A DNA stretch of 64,000 nucleotides. Source: Chrysopilus asiliformis. Taxonomy: Eukaryota; Arthropoda; Insecta; Diptera; Rhagionidae. Positions 40,806 through 55,300 of the stretch are shown piece after piece; positions within the stretch are counted from its first letter, which is position 1; each line of letters starts with the position of its first letter. A program made the position numbers and the translations under genes. The stretch is from positions 2,772,001-2,836,000 of the forward strand of contig OZ035961.1 in the NCBI GenBank assembly GCA_964034945.1, written 5' to 3'. The notes beneath the pieces are model-generated. The model did no database searches. It had not been told where the DNA came from and saw only the letters and a program-made list of their open reading frames with translations.

Positions 40806-42597
40806 TTAAAGCGACGCAACTGCTTTTTTTGCAGCATCATCGAGATCTGTTGCTGTTTGAATTGGAAGGTTTGAGTTTTTCAATATCTCTCTTGCTTTCT
40901 CCACATTAGTACCTTCGAGTCGAACAATTAGCGGAACTTGCAAACTCAACGTTTTGAATGCATTCACAATACCGTTGGCGATTGTTGCACAATTGACGAT
41001 TCCACCGAAAACATTCACTAGAATGGCCTTCACATTCTGGTCAGAGATAAGGATTTGGAATGCCTTTAGAACTTGATCTTCTTTGACCCCTCCTCCGACA
41101 TCTAGGAAATTCGCTGGACTGGCTCCGTGCAATTGAATAATATCCATGGTAGCCATTGCAAGACCTGCACCATTTACCAAGCATCCGATGTTTCCGTCCA
41201 TTGCAACATAATTCAAGTTGTGTTTTGATGCTTCAACTTCACGGGGATCAGATTCAGTGTCAGATTCCATTTCGTAGATCTTCTTCTGCCGAAATTGTGC
41301 GTTATCATCGAAATTTAGTTTCGCGTCGACTGATATAACTTGCTTATCATCGGTTTCGGCCAAAGGATTTATCTCGATTTGTACTGCGTCCACTTTAAGG
41401 AACATCTTCCACAACTTGTCGATTTCGTCAGCAGCCTTTTCCACAAGCTCACCTTTAAATTCGAGGAATTTCGCTATGTCGACACTAGTATCTCGGCTTA
41501 GTCCACTGACAATATCGATTGGGACAGTTTTGATCTTGTGTGGTGTATTCTCGGCAACAGCCTCAATATCAACCCCTCCAGCCGGCGAAGCAACAATCAC
41601 CGGACCATTGCTCTCGCGATCCATTAAAATGCAGAAGTAAGTCTCTCGAACAATGTTCACGCTCTTCGCCACCATCACCTTCTTTACTAAAATGCCTTCC
41701 TAAAAAAAAAACTCTTGAATTAACGATGCCTCGGAATTTGAATTGATACATACCTTTGGTGTTTGCTTGGTTATCAGTCGTGCCCCAACCATTTGGTCAA
41801 TTATCTTAAATACTTCGTTCCTCCTGAAATAACAAAGAGCATCCATCAACAGAAATGATGTGTCTGAACAATCAATGTTATCAAATGAAATCCAACTAAC
41901 TTGCGCGTGATGTGGACTCCACCTTTGAACCCATTATCGAAATATCCTTTACCTCTGCCACCTGATAATATTTGAGCTTTCACCACGAATTCCGGAACAT
42001 CTGCCAAAGAGTTTATTTAAAAATCGCATTTCTTTTTCAGATAAAAAATGACTTTGATTTTGTGAGAAAACTTGATATGATAGACAAAATCAAAATTTGA
42101 ACGAAAATTTCTTCTCCTGAGTTGTAAAATTCTGTCCTCAAATTCCTTCAAATAGGACTAATCATAGTGGTAGAAACTCTTTTGATCCTTACGAAATTAT
42201 GTCTGTGGTCCGCCATGCAAACGCATTATAAATTTTCTAACTAGGAATTTTAAATTCTACACAAAGGTCGAATTTAACACTTCAAATTTCTGACGTGGAA
42301 TAATCCGGCTTGGATAGTCTGGTAAAAATTGTGAATAAATCCAAGTAAATATCTTTACCAAAATCGTTCAGATTTGAAGCATCTTTTTTCCCTTCCAGGA
42401 CTCGAAAGTTCTGGATAGCGACTCCGCTTTCCTGTAACAGTTCTTTACTCTGATATTCCAGCAAATTAAGGTTTCTCGACTGAAATATTTGAGCCTGCAA
42501 AAGACCTATTAATTCATTTCAACTATTTTTTATTTCTAAATATATTGCTTACACGTCGAGCAAAACGTGATAAAATAAACGAATACCGCGACAACAT
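40806..42597 (-). CDS. SUCLG2: Succinyl-CoA ligase, GDP-forming, beta subunit, mitochondrial
   Basis: TCA-cycle enzyme subunit that pairs with the alpha subunit to convert succinyl-CoA and GDP to succinate and GTP in the mitochondrial matrix. Five exons: 42597-42553, 42494-42359, 42000-41901, 41823-41754 and 41699-40806, giving 414 aa (family about 430). Exon 1 encodes only [15 protein letters not shown], an Arg-rich presequence free of acidic residues. The mature protein starts [18 protein letters not shown], then the ATP-grasp domain with [20 protein letters not shown] and [30 protein letters not shown] and [15 protein letters not shown] follow. The C-terminal ligase domain has [35 protein letters not shown] and GGIVNCA. 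The [19 protein letters not shown] ending matches the GDP-forming rather than the ADP-forming paralogue. All motifs look intact. Confidence 0.95.
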
Positions 42598-43678
42598 TGT
42601 TTTTAATGCAGAGTTCACACTGAAAATATCCAGCAATTATGTAACGAAACTATTAATTTCTCAGTCAAAAATCGCCACTGAGGAATCTTATCAATCTCAT
42701 AAACTCGGTTTGTTTGTGACAAGTGGTGGCAAGTTTCAAAGTACGCATGCGATTAAATTATAACCTTTTTCCTGCCTGACATTTCTTTTTTTGTATCTTT
42801 TTAATCAGTGAGTCAGATTGAGGGATTTTAAAATCGAAATACAGAAAAGGGATTTTAAACTTTTTGGAGGGTTTTTTCAAAAAAATATAATTTGCCCGTT
42901 TGCAACGCTTGCTGGTGCAGTGAATACTCATATTATGTGTATTTTCACATTTAACCTCTTGTTCGTTTTCGATTTACGGTAAAATGTAGAGAATTTTAAT
43001 AACTTTAATTTTTCCTTTAACTATTTTTTCGCAAGTAATTCGCAATTTTTTTTTTACTTTTTAATGAAAATATCTTAATAACGGTAAAATATAACGGTAA
43101 AATGCAAAATTGTGTAGAATACCTTTCTTATTAATTCATCTCATGCAAAAACCATTAATTTTTGCAAAAACCAGGAAAAAAAGACTTTTTTTTGAGGTAA
43201 TCGCAAAAAACTGTTTTTTTTTTTAAATACCATTATATCTCGATGACGACATGAGATACGTAATTTTAGTAAAACACAAAATTGTGGAAAATTTGATTGT
43301 CATACACAAAGCTCTGAAAAACACATTATTTCTGTTGACACTTATTAAAAATTTCAGACTTGGTGGTTGGGAAATACATAAAATTGTTATTTTTTTTGTT
43401 TTAAAAACCTGTATTATCATCCAAAACGATTGAAATTACAATAGATATGCCCATGATTTTGATTATAACCACCTTATAACTTTTATGACGAGTTTCACTA
43501 TATATTTTGCAACCGCTAAATCGGATTATGGGTCAATTTAAGTAGAAAGCGACCGGTAATTCGATTTAGTGATCGCTAAATGTTTCGTGAAACCCGAAAC
43601 AAATTGAATGGTTTCAAGTGCTCTGTCCTTTTATTTTCCTAAAATGTGCGCAAAAGAGATATTTGGGTGATGGGAAGT

Positions 43679-43782
43679 CCAAACCTCTCCACCCATACAG
43701 AATCAATATTACAAAAAAAATCGATGAGTGGTTCCATCGATTTTTTTTGTAATATTGATTCTGTATGGGTGGAGAGGTTTGG
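43679..43782. repeat. 104-bp near-perfect palindrome
   Basis: CCAAACCTCTCCACCCATAC through AATATTACAAAAAAAATCGAT is mirrored by its complement ending GTATGGGTGGAGAGGTTTGG, with a loop of only about 10 nt. It yields open frames on both strands that are artefacts. Probably a hairpin MITE. Confidence 0.85.
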
Positions 43783-44498
43783 AAAAAGATTCAATAGATT
43801 TACCATCCAAATGAAAATCTGGATACGAAATTTGGTGCAAAAAATGGGATGCAATTAGCGTTAATTTTACTGCAATTGAGAAGATAAGCTTTTGAAAACT
43901 TTGAAAACACACTTCCCGTGTCAATATACACACTTCCCGTGTCAAAACTGAATGATCCTTTTCCACTTTGACTAGGGTAGCTCTTCTTAGTATTCCTAGA
44001 GCATTCCTAGGGAAGTATCTAGAAAATCCGAAGGGATTGCGGAAAGGCTAGCGCAGTGACAGTCACAACTGAATTTAGTTCTGCAGTTTACCTTAATTAA
44101 AATGTTGCAAAGAAAATTCGAGTTTTTTTTTCAGAAATTTTCCACGCCAAAATTGTCAAACTTGAGTTTTTTTGGCAGTTCTCGCTTTATAATAAATGTA
44201 GGTAGCAAAAATTTAATAATATTTAGACTTGATACTTGAACAATTTTATCTTTAGGTCATATATGGCCGGGATCTCAATCACAAAACCTTTTATTAGAAA
44301 AACCACGCAATATACAACACATTTGTTGTCCCGAAAACTAACAAGAACTTTCTAATTCAAATTCGTGCATTTTGGAACCATTGATTTGCGCGCTGTGTAA
44401 ATCAGATTGGCCTCTAATAAAAAATTCGATGTTTAGAAAATATAAATTGTGTACCATTTCAAAAGCCGTAGGTGAGTAAAATAAGTATTTATTTCTTA

Positions 44499-44906
44499 CT
44501 AGCTTGCATCCCCGTCGTATACAAGCTCGGGTTAAGTTTTTTCATTTTTTTTTATGGTCTTTGTTAGAGCTAAACTTCAGGCCAATCGGCTCGGTAGTTT
44601 CCCCGCGAAAGGGTAACATAGAGGAAGAGTTAAGTTTCGAGATCACTTTACCCTTTCCCCTTACTCCCCCCCCACCCCTCGCCCTACTTTTCCGTATGCC
44701 AGAACTACCACAGACACTCATGCCAAATTTCAAGTCAATCGGTTCAGCCGTTTTTGCGTGAAAGAGGAACAGACAGACAGACATACAGACAGACAGACAT
44801 ACAGACAGACAGACATACAGACAGACAGACATACAGACAGACAGACATACAGACAGACAGACATACAGACAGACAGACACCAACTCATTTTTATATATTA
44901 GTATGA
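44499..44906 (-). mobile_element. Helitron-like family copy with expanded microsatellite (H4)
   Basis: CTAG end at 44499-44502; 5' end TCATACTAATATATAAAAATG on the minus strand. The internal ACAGACAGACAT array near 44770-44880 is expanded to about 110 bp. The terminal hairpin is altered (CCCCGTCGTATACAAGCTCGGG). Confidence 0.7.
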
Positions 44907-45310
44907 GTATGATTGATTGATTCAGCCACGGTTGAGAGAATTATGTAAATACAAACTACATATTTCTAAATAACTTTTTTTTATGGTGACACCGAATCCA
45001 AAAAAAAAACAGTATTTTATATTTTTAGGTTTATATTTTTTATATACTTTTTTCTCTCCAATATTTTTATAAAACTTAAAACAGTTTCATGTTTTTTATT
45101 AACTAAATGTAATTCGATCCACAAATAAATTAAATGTTTCTGAAGGAACGTATATAACATAATTATTATTATAATTTTTTTACATATTACAATTATAATA
45201 AGAATCTGTATTTAAATTACGTAGAGTGCATTTTTGTTTGTCGTTTTTTTTGCTATCTTGTTTTGCTTCGTATAGCGTTTTTTATGCATTTCTTTTTAAC
45301 TAAAAAATAC

Positions 45311-45658
45311 AGTAGATTCGCGATTATATGAACTTATCTAAGCAGTGAAGTTTTCATGTGAACAGGGTTTTATATGAAAACTGTTGTTTTTTCAGCCCTC
45401 GTGAGAAAATAAGGCAATCTTAACGCAGTTATACTCTTGTAGCTCCCCCTTTTAATTTTTAATTTGAAAGATTGGACTACAATTCATATTTTTAGTACCC
45501 GACCGAAATTTCAGTTTCCGCCTTTTTCGGCCAAAGATTAGAGTTTCGGTCGGGCACTACGTCTAATCGACCCCAGCACATAAATATTTTTTTTGTTGTT
45601 CATATAATTCAGTAGTTCCTATAATGCGATATTCATATAACCACGAGTCAAGTGTATA
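45311..45658. mobile_element. Pogo-like element, decayed
   Basis: Left end TACAGTAGATTCGCGATTATATG and right end TTCATATAACCACGAGTCAAGTGTA form an imperfect inverted pair. No transposase frame. Confidence 0.5.
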
Positions 45659-46399
45659 TATCAGGTTAAACTGTTTGAATTATAATTGTAACCTAATCTC
45701 CTTATTCTGGCGTAGTTACCTGTCACAAGTTACAATGTGTATAGCGATTTTGGCACAAAAGATAAAAATTTTGCAGTGATTTTATCCGTGATAAATGAAA
45801 CAGGAAATTTTTCAAAGCTCAATTCAGAGAGATACAAAGCAGGTTGGAATTATACCGTGAAAATACGGAAATTTGGTAGTAGAATTGTGACTAGTCATCG
45901 GTCACTGACAGTTGCCAGAATAGGGGTATAAGTTTAATAAAAATATATATAAGACAGACTATAATTTTATGTGGATAATAAATTAATGATTATTTACAAG
46001 ATCATTTTTAAAATATTACTTAATTAAAATTTGTTTTTGTCGTCATAAAATAATCGTAATTGCAAACAGTTATAATTCTCATGTTTTGTTATATCCTAGT
46101 TTTATTTGCAGTTTCACTCTTTCACACGCCTATCAAATATTAAAGATTTCAACTAATTTACAACACTGACAATACCTTAATCGATTTTTAAAATACGCCC
46201 GTATGTACACATTTTCATTTCTTATGTTAAATTTCAAGTTTTCAATTGTTGCATAAAATATTACATATTTACTAAAAAAAACCAAAAAAAAATTAAAGTG
46301 TAGATATCTATGTATAAAAAAGATACATAGTTTTATGATCTACGACTACGATTTGTTTGTTTTATTTATTTTTTTACTTTTTAATTTTTAAATTATTTT

Positions 46400-49300
46400 C
46401 TATTCAACTAATTGCGATGTATGGTGGCGGTCTATCGTATCGTCTGCGATATTTCCATTTAAATGGTAATCACCAGGTGATGATATTGATGTTGGAGACG
46501 ACGATGCGGATGAACTTTCACCCTCTTCGTGTGATCTCGCGTCTAAAATGCGTGCATTTAAAGCTTCCTCGTCGCTTTCCATATCGGAATCGGAATGGCA
46601 AACTAAAGTTGATGTTGGCTCTAGAATACCATTCGCTCTTAAGTTCTGCTCCAACTCGAGTAATTGACCCATAAAATTAAGATTCGGTGAAATAATCGGC
46701 CTCGCCACCTTTACCAGTTTGTACGCCTCTAGCAGTGATAAGGATTTGTAGCGCATTACGTAAGCTATGGCTATTGTCGCACTTCTTGAAATACCAGCTT
46801 GACAATGCAGTAAGACAGTAGAACCCTTTTTCCTTGCTTCCTCTGTAAATATAAAGAATTTGTTATTAGAAAATTGACATTCTCTATAAAAATAACTATT
46901 GATAAATACGAGGTTGCATTTAAATTTCTGTTCATAAATTTATCTATATTATGGCTTGACATCCCAAAGTTTCATAACGCACCCACAATTTTACGTGGAT
47001 TGCTAACCATGGATGATTTACACATTTGTAAGGTTTTTATGATGCAACCTATCAAAAGCGGAGGTGATAGCAATCTAGACTATCACTACTCATCTCGGAC
47101 TTGAATGACCACGGTCGGAAATTGAACCACCGACCTTTACTTTATCATTTAGATTAAGCTGCCTGTCCATAATTATTAATAATTCTATTGAAATTAGATC
47201 AAAAACAGAAGTCGTGTTACACGAATGTTATTATTGTGCTCTGAGGATGAAAACAAAAACAATTGCGAAAATATTTTCAGTAAATATTTTAATAAAACAG
47301 TGTGAAAATGTTTACTGGTCTAGATGTGCCATTTTGTCCACAATTTTCTTTAACACTTTAAGGCCCATTTGCTGATACAAGTCCTAACTATTTAAGTTAT
47401 GCTTAGCCTTCTTAAACCATAGAAATTCTGGCACTTCACAAATTTAAGTTCGACATAAGTTGCTATGTTTCGTTGGTGCAAACCGCTCTAAATGACTCTC
47501 TGTTGTGTTTGCTCTAAAACGGTTCGCTTTGTATATTTCATAGCTTGGAAAAAGATACTTCCAAAAGCATATGTTTAATTTGATTTCCGGTATTGACAAC
47601 TTTAACATAGTACATATTGCCAGCAAGTTAATTGATCTGATTGACTAAGAAATCAGGAAGTAGACGTATGGATCGTTGTAACACACCATTTCCCTTTTTT
47701 TAACAGTGATATACGGCCTTGCTGAGGTTAACGTAAAAAATCTGGAGTGAATTATTTATTATTGGATGAAATATAAAGTACATACACCAGATGAGTCATA
47801 TAAAAACCGTCATCGTTGCCATTGCCAACGACAGTTATAAAACTATTATTTCAGGTTGCTATTCAGACAACGTTTTTTTTTGTTTTTTTAATTTTGAAGG
47901 CCATTAGTGCAAAGCAAACTAATAATCTGGTTAGAATCGTTCGTTAATTATACACTAACGGTGGTATGCATCATACAAAAATCGGATTAGCTGTTCTACA
48001 GACTGCATTCTTTTAATGCAACTTAAAAATCTAGTTTCTTAGGCCCCGTTTCTATTTGCGATTTTTTCTCTTCGAAAATGTCAATCAGAATTTTTTCCGT
48101 GATTTCGAAACTTAGTTTTTGCGCTATGTTACTCTTTTGCGGAGAAACTACTGAACCGATTGGCCTGAAATTTGGCATAGATGTTCGTCGGGGTCCAACC
48201 CCAACATAAATCTATTAAGAAGTAGCCCAAGAGGTGGGGGAGTAAGGGGGGGGGGGGGGGGGGGTAAAGTGATCTCGGAACTAAGTTCTTCCTCTATGTT
48301 ACCCTTTCGCGGGGAAACTACCGAGCCGATTGGCCCAAAGTTTAGCTCCAACATAGACCATCAAAAAAAAAATTGAAAAAACTTAACCTAGCAACGACGG
48401 GTATGCAAGCTAGTTTTTTAATAAATAAAAGCATCGAAACAAAATATAGATTAATTTTAAGTGTGAACAATTGATTTTAAAGTTTTAATAAAATTTACAA
48501 ATTTATCTATCTAAATACTTTTTATTTATTTGATCCAAGTAAATTAATTAACATACCGATTCGTACATAATTAACAAGAAAATATTGCGTCATTCGTTCA
48601 TTCTAAAGCAATTACGGATCGGGTGTTATTAGAAAGAAAACAAAGATCAATGCTATCAAGCATTTAGGGATTCCCTCGTATGACTAATCACATTAAAAAT
48701 TCCTCCAATTTACCACCTGAATCTAAAAAAACGTATTGCCTTTGATCAGGCTGTCGTTCATCACGTGTGATTCTTTTTTGATTATTAAGATTTTTTACGT
48801 CATTTCACTTTATGAACAGAATCAACAAAACAAAATATACATAAATGGTGAAATCCGAATTAAACAAAAAAAAAAAAAAAGGTTTTTATACTTTAATGTC
48901 GAAGTAGTGGGCGAGGTTTGTTCGTGCAATCATAAGCCGAAATATACAAGAGTTCCATCTCTGCACAAAGCCAAACTTTTTTGTGTTATTTAACTGGTAT
49001 GGTAGACATCTGACTACAAGCCAGGACAGAAGTTTAACCTAATACGTGTTCTGGTTGTTCTGAGAAACTTCCAAAGCGCTGATGACATTTTTTGACGAAC
49101 CTAACTCCTTAGTTCGCGGATTTGTTGTATACGTGTACAAAAGCATGACTCAATTTTATTTTCTTATAAGCATTCATCGTTTGGCTTCTCATTAAATACA
49201 CCATTGAAGTGGTGATTTTTTTTGCATCTGGCGGTAAATTCTATAGAAATCTCATCCATTATAACGTATGAGCTAATTTCCCATTTTTAATTTCACCACC

Positions 49301-52300
49301 CTTCTTGAACCACCCTTCTTGAACAAGATGATAAAACCTATTTGATGTTTGTCCTCCCGATATTTCCAAATGGTTTTTCAAATTTCTTTGCCGCCGTATC
49401 CTGATTAAAGTTCGGTTTCAAGTGCATGGGTTGAAATTTAAATAAAAAATCCGAAACTGAGTCATTCGGACAAAGTAGAACTTTTGGATTTCCTGTTCTT
49501 TAACGCTTTCGAGACGGCTTTCACAATTTTTCATACTTTGCTGTGAATTATATGTCCCAGCAGTCTCGAAAGGGTTAACAATAGGTATGTATGACATATT
49601 TTATTTTTAAGGGTAGATCGTTTAAACAAAAAAACAAGGAAAAAGAAGCGGTGAAAAAAAGCACAATAAAGTTGTAATCCGAAATCAACACACTTTGAAA
49701 AAGGTGTGCATCAACGGCTTTTAGGTTTCTTCCACGCATGAGACGCAAGTTGCCATACGGCCTTTGAATGACGTCAGCGCCCAGAAAGGTCATTCTTGGC
49801 TGGTGCTCATGTCTGGTATTTTACAGAAGCTATGAGTAGCCCGAATCGAACCATACACACATTCGCAATAATTCGCATAAGTATACAGAATTGCGTATAC
49901 ATTTCAAATTCAAACTAGGGTTCGGATTGCTTTCAGACTCAGGCCAAGTGCAAGAAGTAAGATTACTAGACTTCGAACAATCTGCTCATTTTACTCTCGC
50001 CATCCTTCATTTTCAGCGATTTTTTTTGTATTTCAGGTCTCCGGCAGAAAAGTAGTTTTTGAAACCGCCGAATAGTTTTTTTTTTGGTTTAAAGTTAGTT
50101 GAGAAAACTTGAATATGTAAGCAAGTAAACACGATTAAAAAAAAAAACTGGAACTGACTCATAAAAACGGTCTGATATTGTTGTGTTGGTTTCAATAGCA
50201 GTTTAACATCGTATTCATGATGCAAGCTGGAAACTTTTAACATATATCTGGTTTCGTTCGTAACTTGCTCAACTACCTACTCGTAAGGCATTTGTATTGG
50301 AAAGCAGCAGCAATGGAATTCCTTTATGTTACCATTATGCTAATTTGCTATACAACAACAAATAGGTAGATGATGCTTTACTGGCTTTACCAATAAATAG
50401 TCAGGTCTTGTAACGATTAATATTCAATGTGACGTGAAAACTTCAAAATTTTAAATTTTAATACTGGTATGAGCTTTAAATAGATATACAGGAAACCCTC
50501 GATTTACAACGTTTTTAAGCGGGTAAAATTTGGGGATTTTGAGTTCTATATCATTGTATATCAAGATATTGTATTTTTTTGATAGCTTTTTATGTATGTA
50601 AATTCTGAATAATGGCTCTATTTAGAGTAAATTAAAAATTAAAAACATAACAAAAGCTATAATTGCCAATCTGGCAATCATTGGAGACCCGTATGGTGAT
50701 ATTCGTATCAAAATTCGAACAGTTGTACCAAAATTCCACTTTGAAGTCAAATTTTCCAACAAGATTTTTTTAAATTTATTCCAATCGGATTTTAATGTAT
50801 GGGAGTTTTACGTAGAATCATATCCTAAATAACTTTTGTTCTAGGACTTTTTTGATAAAATTCACCGTTTTTGAGATATTCAGAAAAAAAGTTTTCGTTC
50901 GTATGGGGGGTACCCCCCCTAATGGTCCATTTTTGCCCATTAACGAACTTAGCCTCGCATTTTACGAAAAACGAATCTGCCCAAAATTTTAAGTTTCTAG
51001 CTCAATCCGTGCGCCCGCAATCCGCGCCACAGACAGACAGACAGACAGACAGACGGACAGACGGACGGACATGCTAAATTCAACTTTTTTTATCATTCTA
51101 AACACACTGATGTAATTCATTTTTGTGTGTGATGACGGGATCTTGGCGTTACAAACGGTAAGGCAAATCTAATATACCCTTTGGTTTTACCATACGGGTA
51201 TAAAAAATGTCTTGGAAATTCAACGTTGTATGTTATATCGAATTTTTATCATTGCATCCCGAGATCGGGAGCAAAACACTGCGCTTTGTATATCGAAACG
51301 TCTCATATCCAGTTGTTGAAAAGCGAGAGTTTCCTAATATAAGAAAAATGTAGCAATATTGTTATATTAAAACAAAAATACTGCTCGATTTAATCAGAAA
51401 GACAAATAAATCAAAATCCAGGAAAAGAACAGTTGTATCTATAATAAAATTTTACATTATAAAATATTTAAAGCGATTTTTTATTTTGCAAAACAATACA
51501 AAAATTCGTACATAGTAAAAGCGACTTAAGAAGTTTTGCGGAGGTATGAGAATGAGACCATCTAAAAGCAGATCATGATTCATATCAACTCATGTCTTGG
51601 CCACATCATTTTTTTTCGTTAATTTTTTGTTGCCCCTATGTCGTTTTTTGTTTATTTATTCTTCCACTGCCAAGATATACATATACATATAGACGAAGGT
51701 ATCAAAAAACTAAACACTGTAAAAATGATCAAAATCTGTTTCAGTGTTGGAATTATATTCAAGAGGTCAATTCAAACGATATAACCTTTTACTTTAAAAT
51801 AATTTCCTTCTGGTTAAAAATCTATGAGGCTTAGAAAATAAATCAATCTTAAATTTTTTGGATTTAAGATTGATAAGTAATAACAGAATACGGTTATCAA
51901 TTTTATCCCATTTTTCTGGTCTTCTTACAGAATTATTTGTAGTTTTAGTGATAAATTTCAACTTTTACTTTTACAAAAAAAAAAATACAAGCACTTCTGA
52001 GTTGATTGGAGCATTATTAAAAAAATGTGTTTTTCGTTAACCGGAAGAAATTCGTTAATCGGAAGAACCTAGAATAGCGGCTTTTTTAAAAATCGTGTTT
52101 TACTCCGAAACTACATGTTCTTCTGTAGTCTTATGTATGACGAGAGTTGGAGACAATAGAATTTCTTACATTTTTGTCTTACACCGGGTCTTCACTTGGG
52201 ATTTTTCATCGCAGAGATTTTATGATTGACCAATCAGAGCCCGAGTTGACGGCGATATTGTCATCAACTCGAGCTCTGATTGGTCAATCAAAAATCTCTG

Positions 52301-55300
52301 CGATGAAAAATCCCAAGTGAAGACACGGTGTAATATAAGAACTGCGTATTTCAAGCCGTTATCGGGATATACCGTTATTTCAAAAATACCAGTATTTTGC
52401 GATTATCACGGAAAATAACGGTTTTTTGCTGGTTGTATGTATGGAATGAATGTCATTCTACACAATTTTGCCTTTTGCCGTCATCTCTTATCTTTTACCG
52501 TTGTTGATATACTTTCATTAAAATGTTAAAAATTGAGATAACGCAATTATCAAAATATGACACTAATACAAGCCAGCATTATCTTTCAGATTTTGTAAAA
52601 AATTTTTTTTAATATAATCGGGCTATAATAGCCTAAATTGCGTAGGAACGTATTTTGTATAAGAAGTCATGTGCTGTTCACATCAGATTTTCTTTCAAGA
52701 ATTCTTGTGTATGAACCTATATAACTTTTGATATCGAACAGAAATAAATTTTTATAAAAAGAAAATAATCCTTTAAAATCCCGCATGACAAAGATAAACC
52801 ATCAATGGGCGAAAATTAAATTTTGTACAAAGTTTGCCGTAACACAATTATCAAAATATGGCATTAATACTAAACATAACAAAAGCTATAATTGCCAATC
52901 TGGCAATTATTGAAAACCCGTATGGTGATTTAATAGAACGGCGAACAGTTGTATCAAAACTCCACTTTGAAGTCAATATTTTCAATAAGATTTTTTAAAA
53001 TTTATTCCAATCGGATTTTGATGTATGAGAGTTTTATGTAGAATCATATCCTAAATAACTTTTGTTCTTGCACTTAAGATGCACCGTTTTTGAGATATTC
53101 ACAAAAATCGTTTTCGTTCGTATGGGGGGTACCCCCCCTAATGGTCCATTTTTGCCCATTAACGAACTTAGCCTCGCATTTTACGAAAAACCAATCTGCG
53201 CAAAATTTCAAGTCTCTAGCTCAATCCATGCGCCCGCAATCCGCGCCACAGACAGACAGACGGACAGACAGACAGACGGACGGATAGACGGACAGACGGA
53301 CGGACAAGCAAAAATTAATTTTCTTTATCATTTTAAACACACTGGTGTAATTCATTTTTGTGTGTGATGACGGGATGTTGGCGTTACAAACGGTAAGGCA
53401 AAGTTAGTATACCCTTTGGTTTCACCATACGGGTATAAAAACAAACAGCATTAGTGAGGATGAGAGCCGGACCTTCCTGTTTATTCCCGCTTTTGTGATG
53501 CTTTCTGGTAATAAAACCAGAAGAGGGTTGTGAATTGCGCCAGAGGGTTGTGAATCTAGAAGAAAAGATGAGTCAGACGTATTTCATTTAGTGATAAAGG
53601 GTTGGTTCAAGGGTAGGATTCAAATCTCTGTTTCCGTCGTAAGTTAGATGCAGTAACCGGGAAAGGGCTACACTGTGATTCAGATACGAGATATGATCGT
53701 ATATCACAGTAGAATCAATTTTCTTACTCAAAACCATTTTCCCACAATTTTTTTTCGAACTCAGATATTCTTAACCCCCAGTATCCTCTAGGCGCTTCTT
53801 TCATTTGCCCCCCTAAACTTTGGAGCATGCTCCCACTAGCTACGCCTGCCACTGCCTTCAACCGACATTTGTTGGTAATGGCTAACGTAAACGTTATCAT
53901 GAAATGGTCTGCGAGGCCCCGAGGAGAAGTGTACAGGTATCACGATAGCAGAAACGATGTCATGACTCATTTAATACACGTCGAGTGTACAACATTGCTT
54001 TGTATGAATTTTCATAAATATTTGTATACTTTCTCAGCGGAATGACGAAAATACACTAAAAACATTTTAAAAGTAAAAATTTAGTGGATTAAAATTTGTG
54101 ATAAGAAATTTTACAAAATTGGCTTTGTGACTGTCCAAAAAATACTTCACAGTTACGGTTTCGGCAGAATAAAATTTCACACAAAAATTGCAAAAAAAAA
54201 ATGGCCGGGCCGTAGCAAAGGCGAAAATTATTGTGTATGAAACTATCAAATTTAATGTTTGGCGAAAATTTTAAATAATTGAAGTCAACAGAAATATTTA
54301 ATTACTGTTGCATTTACGTAAATAGAATTTACATTTTCAAGTTTATGATAACTGGCCTATTCTGTTATCAACGTGATTGCTAATTTTTCCTACCTAATAT
54401 CAGAAGCTAGCTTGATTTTTTTTGTATTATTTTACTATGCCTTTATAAAATTGTCAATATTGACAAAAAATAATAAAAAAAAAATATGGCAACGAATTAA
54501 CTGATGACTTACTATGAATTTATTTTATTGTATCTTGACTAAGTTAGCTCTTTTAAATCGCTGATTCATCATATCGATGGCCTCAAATTCAGATTTAATT
54601 ACGTATACAAATTGTAAATGAAACAGGAAAATTTTACAAAGCAAAAAGCAACAAAAAAAAATTGACGATTTTAGTTGTCGATGCAGTTTTCTCTCTTCGT
54701 TATGTTTTTTTCCAGAAATTGGAAAAAATTGCCTTTGCGCGTGATGCTGAATTCGATAATACATGGTCCAATGGCTTGTGTGGGATATTTGTTCTGCATA
54801 GCTCTAGAACATTAACACGTTGACTGCCAGACCAATTTTGCAAAAATGTAAGGGAGATGAATGTATATTGATTTTTCCCGGGGTAAATCATCATACTAAT
54901 ATATAAAAATGAGTTGGGGTCTGTCTGTCTGTCTGTTCCTCTTTCACGAAAAAACGGCTGAACCGATTGACGTGAAATTTGGCATGAGTGTCCGTGGTAG
55001 TTCTGGTTCCAACATAGGCATACGGAAAAGTAGCGCGAGGGGTGGGGGAAGTAAGGGGAGGGGGTAAAGTGATCTCGAAGCTTAGCTCTTCCTCTATGTT
55101 ACTCTTTCACGGGGAAACTACTGAACCGATTGGCCTGAAGTTTAGCTCCAACATAGATGTGAATTTTAACTTTTTTTTTTCAAGTTACAATTTAAAAAAA
55201 ATTAGTAAAAAATGCAATCTAACTACGGGGGCGAGCTAAAAAGCTGTTGATCTCTGTGTGTCAACTTTAAAGGAGTATTTGGCGATTTCAACTGCAACAC

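Larger units (their letters stand above)
42598..46399. other. Intergenic stretch between SUCLG2 and the phosphatase gene
   Basis: No gene seen. It contains a palindrome at 43679, a Helitron-like copy at 44499 and a pogo-like element at about 45311. The short frame near 45737 ends without family resemblance. Confidence 0.45.

Noticed and set aside
44542..44883. Frame of repeated CLSVC residues on the minus strand
   Set aside because: Microsatellite within a Helitron-like copy, not a gene.
45737..45931. 64-residue plus-strand frame
   Set aside because: No family resemblance or partner exon; likely chance frame.
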